DNA from: Oceanospirillum sp964342385
Lineage (GTDB): Bacteria > Pseudomonadota > Gammaproteobacteria > Pseudomonadales > Halomonadaceae
Assembly: GCA_964342385.1 (NCBI GenBank)
Contig: CAYFGP010000008.1
Location: forward strand, 29,226-93,225
Length of the DNA stretch: 64,000 bases
Direction: 5' to 3'
The notes beneath the pieces were generated by a model that searched no databases, had not been told where the DNA came from, and saw only the letters and a program-made list of their open reading frames with translations. The position numbers and the translations under genes are program-made. Each line of letters opens with the position of its first letter. Positions within the stretch are counted from its first letter, which is position 1. Positions 43,992 through 52,203 of this stretch are shown one piece after another.

Positions 43992-46058
43992 ATGGCTTTT
44001 TTTTCTGATCACGTTATTGTCAAATTTGCCCCGCCCTCAAACCTTTTGATTTTTAGCGAGCATCAACAGGAAATTGTTCAATCTGAAGCAGCAAAGACTG
44101 TCTTTCACTATTTATCAGGCTCCAGCCACGAGAAATATAGCGAACAGCATCCACTGCATATTTATCAGGTAGAACAGACCCTAGCTGAACTGCAGCACAA
44201 AGGTTACTTGGTTACAACGAAGTCCAAGCACAAAGATTCAACAATAGAACAAGGTGAAGGTTATAGCTCTCTGTTACATTTACCTTTATCAAAACAGTGG
44301 CAGCAAGAGCTCAGCCATTACTCAAACCAAAGCCAACTGCATATAGTAATTTGTCAGGATCTACTTGATCCCAGGCTGGAACAAATCGCTCAAACATATG
44401 CTAACCAAGATTGGGTAGCCGTTAAACCTTTTGGCCAGTACCCCTCTATCTCACCAATATTTGGCCAAGGCAAAGGTTGTTACCCTTGCTTTCATCAGCA
44501 GCTGCTGAACAATCAACCCGTACGCCACTGGTGGTATCAGCACAGTCATGAATCCTTCCTTATCCCTTGTGCTCAATCCGAGATCACATCATTAACACGT
44601 ATACTCAGCCTGTTAGGCAATAACCATCACCACCTGTCGATAACCGATATTCACCACAACCTTATCAGTAGCCACCAGGTTCCACTAAATCCAGCCTGCC
44701 CAAAACATGGCAACCCGGACTGGTTTAGAAACCGGCATGCACAGGCAATAGATCTGTCAGATATTGAAAAAAACAATTACCGGGATGGTGGCTTTCGTAC
44801 GGTAGAACCAGAACAAACTCTAGCAGCACTACTACCCATGGTGGACTTTATCACGGGTCATGTGACTCACCTGCATGCTCGCCAAGACACAAATAATCTA
44901 CAAGGGCGATCACTGAATCAGATTTACTTTTCCAGCTTCTACACTCTTCCACGTAATAAACAAAGCCTACATCCAGAGGACTTTATCTATACGACCATGG
45001 GAAAAGGCATTAGCGCAACACAATCAAAAATCAGCGCCTTAAGTGAAGCGGTGGAACGGATCGCATCACAGTACCAGGGGGATGAACCAGTAGTCTTTGC
45101 CCGAGCGTCTGAGCTGAGTGGAAACTGTCTACTGCCTGGACAGCTAATCCCACTCAGTGAACAGCAGTACAGCTCTTTTCAAGAGCTATCGCCTATGATG
45201 ATTGAGAACCGGATTCATCAATGTTTGCCATACCAGGACCAAAGTATTCACTGGACATCTGGCTGGAACCTGATCACACAACAGAACGTATTTTTACCCC
45301 TTAACTGTTGCTACGCAAATAGCCCCTACCAGGACAACTTCACCAGTTTTTTCCACAACGGTGGCTCAGCAGGTAACTGCATCGAAGAGGCGATCTTACA
45401 AGGTATCTTTGAGCACATTGAACGTGATGCGGTTGCACAGTGGTGGTACAACAAACTGCTCTATCCCCAAGTGGATTACCGTTCAGTTGATACGGATCTG
45501 TTATATCAGATCGAAGCACAGTTGCTGCCTGAATACGACCTATGGGTATTGGATGTCACCTCTGCAGATATCGGGGTACCCGTTATGGCGGCGATAGCAC
45601 GTCACCGGGTGAACGGGAGCTTTATCATGGGTTACGGTTGCCATCTGGATGAAATTATTGCCTGTCAGAGAGCACTGACCGAGCTATTCCAGCTACTAGA
45701 AGTCCGTTACGATAATACCTCACCTTTCGATTACAGCGATATGAAGGATGAAGACTACCTGTTTGGTCAAAGTGACAACCCAAGCGTACTCATCAGTAGT
45801 GCAGCACCCACCAAAACCTTAAAAGAAGATATTTTATTGTGTTGCCAGAAGTTACAGCATCTCGGTCTTGATGTAATAGTCATTGATAATACTCGACCAA
45901 CATTACCTTTGAACTCCGTCAAAGTCTTTATCCCTGGTCTCTGCCATATATTCCCTCTATTTGGCCTCGAACGCCTCTACACCGCTCCTGTAAAAAACGG
46001 CTTATTGGATCAAGCCAACTCAGAAAGTACTTTGAATAGTATCGAACTACTGATCTAA
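43992..46058 (+). CDS. YcaO cyclodehydratase with N-terminal docking region, copy 2 (CxxC type)
   Basis: A 688-aa protein. The N-terminal region has a winged-helix-like start and an E1-like scaffold with CYPC at residues 163-166 and a later CPKH, a possible zinc site. The YcaO domain begins at GGFRTVEPEQT; ATP-site motifs are SALSEAVERIASQYQGDE, HNGGSAGNCIEEAILQ and EHIERDAVAQWWYN, with Gly-Ser replacing the usual Ala-Ala. It follows precursor 1 by 132 bp, so the pair probably work together. The ATG at 43992 has no good ribosome site, which suggests lower translation than the precursor. No C-terminal PxPxP is present. Confidence 0.85.
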   Translation: MAFFSDHVIVKFAPPSNLLIFSEHQQEIVQSEAAKTVFHYLSGSSHEKYSEQHPLHIYQVEQTLAELQHKGYLVTTKSKHKDSTIEQGEGYSSLLHLPLSKQWQQELSHYSNQSQLHIVICQDLLDPRLEQIAQTYANQDWVAVKPFGQYPSISPIFGQGKGCYPCFHQQLLNNQPVRHWWYQHSHESFLIPCAQSEITSLTRILSLLGNNHHHLSITDIHHNLISSHQVPLNPACPKHGNPDWFRNRHAQAIDLSDIEKNNYRDGGFRTVEPEQTLAALLPMVDFITGHVTHLHARQDTNNLQGRSLNQIYFSSFYTLPRNKQSLHPEDFIYTTMGKGISATQSKISALSEAVERIASQYQGDEPVVFARASELSGNCLLPGQLIPLSEQQYSSFQELSPMMIENRIHQCLPYQDQSIHWTSGWNLITQQNVFLPLNCCYANSPYQDNFTSFFHNGGSAGNCIEEAILQGIFEHIERDAVAQWWYNKLLYPQVDYRSVDTDLLYQIEAQLLPEYDLWVLDVTSADIGVPVMAAIARHRVNGSFIMGYGCHLDEIIACQRALTELFQLLEVRYDNTSPFDYSDMKDEDYLFGQSDNPSVLISSAAPTKTLKEDILLCCQKLQHLGLDVIVIDNTRPTLPLNSVKVFIPGLCHIFPLFGLERLYTAPVKNGLLDQANSESTLNSIELLI

Positions 46059-46070
46059 AGGAATCTCAGC

Positions 46071-48215
46071 GTGAGTAATACCTATTATTGGCATCCACAG
46101 TTTAAAGTGTACCGATTGAATACAAGCGACTTATTGCTTTTATCTGAAAGCCAGGAGCTCTTCTTGCCCAGCAGCCAATATCCCGGGTTAATCCACCTTG
46201 ACGGTAAACGCTCTCTTGATGAGCTTCACGCCCAGGGTGTGCTCGATGCTTATGATTTCAACTTCCTCTGCTTACTAAACCAGCTCAAGGATAACCGTTA
46301 CCTTGTTGATACTCTCCATACACCTGATCTGGAAAAGTGCTATTTGCGAGAAAGGTCAACCACCCACCAGACACTAATAGATCACACTAATCTCGAACTG
46401 ATTAACTTATCTGGTGCATCCAAGCAACTAAGCGCACAATGGCTTGCTTTAATTCAACAACAGACCGCCCACTTACGCTTGATAAACAAGGTGACCTTAC
46501 TACTGGTTGATGACTTCCTGGATAGTAGAATTATTGACATCACTAAACAGAAAAACTGCTGGGGCATCATTAAAATCACTGGTGAACAGTGTTGGATCAG
46601 CCCACTCAGTACAGCAACTACACCGATCCCATTAGTCGAGTTACAACAGAGTATCAAACAGAACCAGCCAGCCAGACAATTACTGCATAAGTTATTCCCA
46701 GATAAAGATCACAGTCTCCCTGCGCTAAGAGATACAACACTCTCCTCACAGCAACAGCTCATGCTACTTGAACAGCTCAAACATCAGTGGGAAGTAAGTA
46801 ATCGTCAGCTCATGGTTATTGAACTCGATAGTATGGATGTTAGCCTTCATCCTGTAGTGCCGTTCTACCAGAATGATGCTATAAGTTTATCGGAACAGCT
46901 ATCTCAACCTATTAAATTAAGTGACTGTGCCAGTCAATATGAACAAGACGGCGGCTCGCGCAATATTTCTCCAGAACAAACGGTAGCCCGGTTAAAACAG
47001 TTGATCAGCCCTATATCAGGCGTTATTACACACCTCCAGGCACTCAACAATACACCTGAAAAACCCATTGAAATCTACAGCAGTGCTTTTTTTAAGTGTC
47101 CAGCTAAACCGCTACAAGAAGCGTTTCAAGATATGAACATGGTGCAAACCTGCCTTGGCAAAGGAGTGTCCCATACTCAAAGCCAGGCTAGCGCTCTATC
47201 AGAAGCCATCGAACGTTATGCCGCCATTTATCGAGGTGATGAACCAACGATAACCGCACGTCGTTCCGAACTGAATCAGCGTAGTTACTGCTTCCAACAA
47301 CTGAGCCCCTTTAGTGATTCACAGTATGAGAGCTTTAAACATGCCACTTATCCAAACTTTGAATTTCGCCATAATGCCATCCCTTACCAAGATGAAAAGA
47401 TCAACTGGATACCCGGTTGGTCGCTAAGCTCTAATGAAACCGTTTATCTCCCTATGACCTGCTGTTTTTCTAATACTCCTTTTGATGATGATAGATTTGG
47501 TCGCTGGAGCTCCAATGGGGCAGCAGCGGGGAACACCTTGGAAGAAGCAATCTTACAGGGCCTGTATGAACTTATAGAGAGAGACGCAACTGCGATTTGG
47601 TGGTACAACCAAATTTCTCGTCCTGGCTTCGATATTGAGCAGTTACCGACAAAGAATCGAGAACTCCTCGAACAAGCACTTTATCCGACCCATCATATCT
47701 GGATCTTAGACTTGACTACGGACATAGCTGTTCCTGTTATGGTTGCAGTTGGTCAAAACAAACAGGATGGCGGCTATAGCTTTGGTTTTGGTTGTCACTT
47801 GCAACCAGAGCTAGCCGCACAACGCGCCCTAACTGAACTATGCCAATTACTACCTGTGCGTGATCAGCAAGAGGAAGCCTTTGACTTTAATATCATAGAA
47901 GAAGGAGATTATCTTTCACCCATCAGCAGTGATCATAACTCAGTGATTCAACCCTTTGCGTTGACTAGCGGAGATATAGCACTCGATATAAAAAATATTG
48001 TTATTCAGCTGCAAACACTGGACTTTGAAGTCGTCGCAGTTGACTTCAGCCGACCCCATCTCCCCATAAAAACAGCAAAAGTATTTGTACCTGGTCTCTG
48101 CCATATTTGGCCTGAACTAGCAAATGAACGCCTCTATAATCTTCCGGTTAAAATGGATTGGGCCATGAAGGCTAAAAATGAGCACAGCATTAACGCTCAA
48201 GCTCTGTACATATAA
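46071..48215 (+). CDS. YcaO cyclodehydratase with N-terminal docking region, copy 3
   Basis: A 714-aa protein, similar along its length to copy 1 (start YYWHPQFKVYRLNTSDLLLL against NWHPKFNVYPLENKDLLLI; end ALYI in both). The E1-like region lacks CxxC. ATP-site motifs: SALSEAIERYAAIYRGDE, SNGAAAGNTLEEAILQ and ELIERDATAIWWYN. The GTG at 46071, with AAAGGAA upstream, follows copy 2 by 12 bp, so the two are translated from one message. Its role may be a second modification of the same substrate or partnership with copy 1. Confidence 0.85.
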   Translation: MSNTYYWHPQFKVYRLNTSDLLLLSESQELFLPSSQYPGLIHLDGKRSLDELHAQGVLDAYDFNFLCLLNQLKDNRYLVDTLHTPDLEKCYLRERSTTHQTLIDHTNLELINLSGASKQLSAQWLALIQQQTAHLRLINKVTLLLVDDFLDSRIIDITKQKNCWGIIKITGEQCWISPLSTATTPIPLVELQQSIKQNQPARQLLHKLFPDKDHSLPALRDTTLSSQQQLMLLEQLKHQWEVSNRQLMVIELDSMDVSLHPVVPFYQNDAISLSEQLSQPIKLSDCASQYEQDGGSRNISPEQTVARLKQLISPISGVITHLQALNNTPEKPIEIYSSAFFKCPAKPLQEAFQDMNMVQTCLGKGVSHTQSQASALSEAIERYAAIYRGDEPTITARRSELNQRSYCFQQLSPFSDSQYESFKHATYPNFEFRHNAIPYQDEKINWIPGWSLSSNETVYLPMTCCFSNTPFDDDRFGRWSSNGAAAGNTLEEAILQGLYELIERDATAIWWYNQISRPGFDIEQLPTKNRELLEQALYPTHHIWILDLTTDIAVPVMVAVGQNKQDGGYSFGFGCHLQPELAAQRALTELCQLLPVRDQQEEAFDFNIIEEGDYLSPISSDHNSVIQPFALTSGDIALDIKNIVIQLQTLDFEVVAVDFSRPHLPIKTAKVFVPGLCHIWPELANERLYNLPVKMDWAMKAKNEHSINAQALYI

Positions 48216-48493
48216 CCAAATGAAGATAAAGCCTTAAACCAAGATGTTTAAGCCATTAGCTTTTTTATAATAAGCGCGAAACGGAGAATCACCGATAAAT
48301 ATTTATCTACTTTGTGTCAAGTAGCTACCTTTCAAAACTCAGAAAAATCCAGCTTTGGCCAAGAATAGCTAAATTTAAAAAAATAAACCTCTTGGCCGCA
48401 GATTCTGAGCGCACCACTTGCCATTCAGGTAAGATGCACCGATGAATTACAATAGTGGTGTAATCAGGACATATAGTGACGCATCATAAGAAA

Positions 48494-50602
48494 TCAAACA
48501 TACAACATATGTTGATTAAGCTGAGATTCACTTAACTCTTGCTCAATTAAACCCAACTTAACCGGTACGCTATACAATCGTTCCAAAGCAAACTGCGGCC
48601 ACATATGGCAAGTGCCTGGTACAATGACTTTTACCGTCTCTACAGGCAGCTCAGGCCTTTTATAATCAGCAACCAGTACATCCAGCCCAAGTTGCTTTGC
48701 TTTCTCTAAACAGTAATTCACATCATCAAGCAGGTCTCTGTTTTCTATACGCGGGAAAGCACTCTTATCCTTAAGGCTAGATTGAGGATCAGGGAACAGG
48801 TAAGCTTCTTGACCAATCTCATTAAAATCAAACGGTGCACTATGCTCATCGGCAACAGAAATCAGCTGACATAGTTCAGTAATCGCTCGCTCTATCGCTA
48901 TTTCAGGCGATAGATGACAGCCAAAACCAAACATAATACCACCAGTCTGTTTATTTTTTGCCAACGCAGCAAAAACCGGTATCTGGAAATCATTTGTTGC
49001 ATCCAGAACCCAATAATCCCAACTACCCGATAACGTTTGATCAATCCGCTCTCTCTGTTCATCCGGCAATAAAGCAAGATCTACAGCGGGCAGATTGAGT
49101 TTGTTATACCACCACATCGCAATGGCATCTCTTTCTACTACTTCCAAAAAGCCCTGCAGAATAGCCTCTTCTACAGTATTCCCCGCCGCACAACCATTAG
49201 AGTTCCAAGAACAGTATTTAATATCCGGTGCTGCACCGGCATAAAGATAACTACTTGGCAGGTAAACCGTCTTATTCTGCGTTAACGACCAGGCAGGAGA
49301 CCAATTCAGTTCACGCTCTTCAGCAAAAGGGATAGAGCCATGGCTGGACTTCTTAGCGGGATAATCAAACTCTTCATAACTCTGTTTCTGTTTATCACTC
49401 AGGCCAATCAGAAGTTCGGGATGAACAGCATCCTCACCCAAGGCAGTAAGTGAAGACACTAACGTCTTTTCATTGCCCTGAGCATGAGCGGCGTAACGCT
49501 CAAAGGACTCACATAAAGAGCTGACTTCAGCCTGAACAGAAGTAGATCCTTTACCTAAAGACGTTAGTTCAGTGCCATAACTCAAAGGATGGCTAAACTC
49601 AGGCACCTTTCTGAAAAAAGACGATTTAAACGTTTGGTAAGGCAATCCGTTTTGATCTTTCACTTCACTGGAGGTTGAGATCAATCCCGAAAAATCACTG
49701 ACCAGATGTTGGATATTGGCTAATGTTTCTTCAGGTGAAATATGGCGATAACCACCTTGCGCATTATCGCTTTTCAAACAACTGGATAGCACCAGCTCAT
49801 TGTCAGCATCACTAGCATCCTGATCACTACAACATCCATCAAAATGATGCAAAGCATGAGTCTGCGCTTTTGGTGATAACTGAACAATTTGGTGTGAATA
49901 ACCATCATTCAGACATGACTCAACGGCTAAGCTGAACTCTCTTTTTTTCTCATCTTTTAACGGTAAAAACTTAAAGGGAATCGATGCTTTCGAGCCGCTG
50001 TAACTATCGTACCAGTGTCTTAGTGGCTGATTACGAGATATCGATTGCTGGAGACACTTATAGCAAAAGCCGTTTGCTTCAAACACAGGCCCCAAATAGT
50101 GCTGTCTGTTTGTTAGATTAACAAACAGGTAGGGGGTGCCATTATCAACTAGACTTAACTGCTTTATCTTGGGATCAAGATAATCACTGATCAAAATTAG
50201 GTTACAGCAGTATTGTTCTACGACATCACGCAACAAAGCCAATGTTTCTGTATGTTGAGCAACGCCGCATAAATCGTAGATCAGAGCATCCTTGTGATTC
50301 AGAACTTCTGGACTGTTTTCAGAGTCAACAGTCAGCCATGAACTATCTTCCGTATTAACTAACAGTCCTTTAGCATGCAGCGTATCAGCGGTCTGAAACG
50401 CCAACATCTTCTCTTCAGGTTTCATCTGCTGAAAGAACTTATTTAAAGGCATCGCAGATTCAACGCACTGCTGTACCAGTTCTAACTGCTGAGCAGGAAT
50501 CGCATACTGATGCTTTTCCGAAAAGAAGAAAAAAGTATCCTGATAAACAGAGGTATAAAACTCAGAGGCCCATAAAATCCGTTGGTTATAATCCAGAAAC
50601 AC
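48494..50602 (-). CDS. YcaO cyclodehydratase with N-terminal docking region, copy 4 (CxxC type)
   Basis: A 702-aa protein. The E1-like region has CYKC at residues 180-183 followed by GCCSDQD, a candidate zinc site, as in copy 2. The YcaO domain begins at GGYRHISPEET; ATP-site motifs are SSLCESFERYAAHAQGNE, SNGCAAGNTVEEAILQ and EVVERDAIAMWWYN. It ends HMLYV. It starts at a GTG with AAGGT 8 bases upstream, 17 bp after the oxidoreductase stop, and lies in one minus-strand set with precursor 2, so it is the likely enzyme for the Cys in that core. It is convergent with copy 3. Confidence 0.85.
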   Translation of the reverse strand: MFLDYNQRILWASEFYTSVYQDTFFFFSEKHQYAIPAQQLELVQQCVESAMPLNKFFQQMKPEEKMLAFQTADTLHAKGLLVNTEDSSWLTVDSENSPEVLNHKDALIYDLCGVAQHTETLALLRDVVEQYCCNLILISDYLDPKIKQLSLVDNGTPYLFVNLTNRQHYLGPVFEANGFCYKCLQQSISRNQPLRHWYDSYSGSKASIPFKFLPLKDEKKREFSLAVESCLNDGYSHQIVQLSPKAQTHALHHFDGCCSDQDASDADNELVLSSCLKSDNAQGGYRHISPEETLANIQHLVSDFSGLISTSSEVKDQNGLPYQTFKSSFFRKVPEFSHPLSYGTELTSLGKGSTSVQAEVSSLCESFERYAAHAQGNEKTLVSSLTALGEDAVHPELLIGLSDKQKQSYEEFDYPAKKSSHGSIPFAEERELNWSPAWSLTQNKTVYLPSSYLYAGAAPDIKYCSWNSNGCAAGNTVEEAILQGFLEVVERDAIAMWWYNKLNLPAVDLALLPDEQRERIDQTLSGSWDYWVLDATNDFQIPVFAALAKNKQTGGIMFGFGCHLSPEIAIERAITELCQLISVADEHSAPFDFNEIGQEAYLFPDPQSSLKDKSAFPRIENRDLLDDVNYCLEKAKQLGLDVLVADYKRPELPVETVKVIVPGTCHMWPQFALERLYSVPVKLGLIEQELSESQLNQHMLYV

Positions 50603-50619
50603 GCTTTATACCTTTAACC

Positions 50620-51549
50620 TTAGCTGACAAGATCAGCTGACTTAATGTTTTGCCACATGCTCGTTACTTGCTCCAGGTGTTGAACTGTTTGCTCATAAGG
50701 CGTAGCCTGCTGCCCTTCAATCACAGCAATAAGCTGACGCAGAAGATTAAGATTAGCCATCCGACGACAGCCATAGATCGCCTGAGTATCAGTCAGCTCA
50801 TTATGCACCTGAACAAGAGATCCATTCATTTCCTGAGAAGGCTGTTTTTGTTCTATCACTGGCCCCCAACTATTTGCCAGTTGCAGTGATTTTTGAGCAT
50901 AAAAAGCCTGAATACTATGCCCCATACAAACATCCGCCCCCGTATCATCATCTCCTTGCCAGCTCTGATAGTTTAGCAACACAGGACATTGCTCAGTTTG
51001 TATCAACCATTGTTGATAACCTTCCGCTGTTTGGCTCAGAGGCTGAACCGCCTGTGGTAAACCAAAGCAATCAAAAACCACATCTAATATAGAAAACAGT
51101 GTACGAGAAGAAGTACTAACCACCACTGAATTAGGCGTAGAAGGCTCACCCTTAATCAACTCAATATACTTGGTGATTGCAGTGGTATAACGAAAGTGAC
51201 TGTTCACAAACAGTTTTTGGGAATACTCACGAGCTAATGAACTCAACTGCAGATAAGATTCAGGAGAAACAGGGTGTTCAATCAAGACATTGGATTGATG
51301 CATTAAGAAATGCTCTGCCAGTTCAACGCCGTTTGAGCCACCAATCGCAATAACAGCAAGGTCGATATCATTTGGTAAAGAGTCTATTGCTGTATAGCTG
51401 GGTACCGCTAAACGTTGGGCAAGCTGAAGAGAATGCCCACTGCCACGAGAAAAAATACCCTTAAAATCAAACTCAGGAAGACCCGCTAAAATCGGTAAAT
51501 AGACGGCACCATAACGAGTGCCGCAAAGAATTGCTTTTGTTAATTTCAT
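50620..51549 (-). CDS. Thiazolinyl imide reductase-like NAD(P) oxidoreductase
   Basis: A 309-aa protein of the Gfo/Idh/MocA fold. The opening KAILCGTRYGAVYLPILAG, then GIFSRGSGHSLQLAQRLAVP, LPNDIDLAVIAIGG and VLIEHPVS, matches the pattern of the PchG/Irp3/YbtU reductases, which reduce a thiazoline ring to thiazolidine in siderophore synthesis. It lies directly after precursor 2 in the same orientation. A hairpin with T-run at 51553-51583 lies between them, and no ribosome site is visible before its ATG at 51549, so expression should be lower than that of the precursor. Family assignment is by motif recall and reduction of the peptide thiazoline is inference. Confidence 0.72.
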   Translation of the reverse strand: MKLTKAILCGTRYGAVYLPILAGLPEFDFKGIFSRGSGHSLQLAQRLAVPSYTAIDSLPNDIDLAVIAIGGSNGVELAEHFLMHQSNVLIEHPVSPESYLQLSSLAREYSQKLFVNSHFRYTTAITKYIELIKGEPSTPNSVVVSTSSRTLFSILDVVFDCFGLPQAVQPLSQTAEGYQQWLIQTEQCPVLLNYQSWQGDDDTGADVCMGHSIQAFYAQKSLQLANSWGPVIEQKQPSQEMNGSLVQVHNELTDTQAIYGCRRMANLNLLRQLIAVIEGQQATPYEQTVQHLEQVTSMWQNIKSADLVS

Positions 51550-51552
51550 AGT

Positions 51553-51583
51553 AATAAAAAGGGCTGCGCAAGTGCAGCCCTTT
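51553..51583 (-). terminator. Intrinsic terminator/attenuator after precursor 2
   Basis: AAAGGGCTGC at 51558-51567 pairs perfectly with GCAGCCCTTT at 51574-51583. On the minus strand it is followed by TTTTTATT. It stands between precursor 2 and the oxidoreductase, so most transcripts should stop after the precursor. Confidence 0.82.
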
Positions 51584-51593
51584 AAAAGTTTAA

Positions 51594-52187
51594 TTATGCG
51601 CAGGTTGTGAAAGGATAAGACAAACCAGCCATTCTATAATCAACCAATGCCATCCCTTGATCTGCATCATTTTCAGGTTTAGGAGGAATAACAAGAATTA
51701 GTTGTGGAAGTAAAATTGATGGAGCCGTATGGCTTTCTGTAAACCAACCGTTTCTTCCAACACCAAACTTAAATCGTACCTGATCAGACTCAACATCTCG
51801 TCCCAAGATTTCAATATCTTTACCAAGATCTTGATATCTTATAACTTTAATTGCAGGCATTGCTTTAGGGTTTAGTTCTTTAGATCCTTTATCTGGATTA
51901 TTAAAACCAAACTGCATCAAAGCATTCACTGGCTTATCAACCAAGAAATCTTCAAACGTATTATAGATCACCTCAACATCTTGAGAGTCATCAGTTAGCT
52001 GAACCCACTCATCATCTCTATTTTTGCCCCAAGGTCTGCTATTAATAGCATCATTCCATACAATAGAAATAGCTCTCAGCCAAATATCATGTAAAGCAGT
52101 GTTTACATGTCCTAGCTCAAGTGGTGTAGTATCGTATGACTCGCCTTCTCTTGGTAACGGCTGCTGAGGAACGTCAATATCAGACAT
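51594..52187 (-). CDS. TOMM precursor 2, long-leader type with Cys-containing core
   Basis: A 197-aa protein. The leader (LHDIWLRAISIVWNDAIN, then a middle MPAIKVIRYQDLG) is partly like the nitrile-hydratase leader class but more diverged. The end reads LPQLILVIPPKP, then ALVDYRMAGLSYPFTTCA, matching the ALADY...PFTS end of precursor 1. The likely core, TTCA, has Thr, Thr and Cys, all able to form azolines. It starts 16 bp after the kinase/cyclase stop with AAGGAATTCC upstream. Its base composition is AT-richer than the housekeeping genes. Precursor identity is inferred. Confidence 0.75.
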   Translation of the reverse strand: MSDIDVPQQPLPREGESYDTTPLELGHVNTALHDIWLRAISIVWNDAINSRPWGKNRDDEWVQLTDDSQDVEVIYNTFEDFLVDKPVNALMQFGFNNPDKGSKELNPKAMPAIKVIRYQDLGKDIEILGRDVESDQVRFKFGVGRNGWFTESHTAPSILLPQLILVIPPKPENDADQGMALVDYRMAGLSYPFTTCA

Positions 52188-52203
52188 TTGGAATTCCTTT
52201 CAA

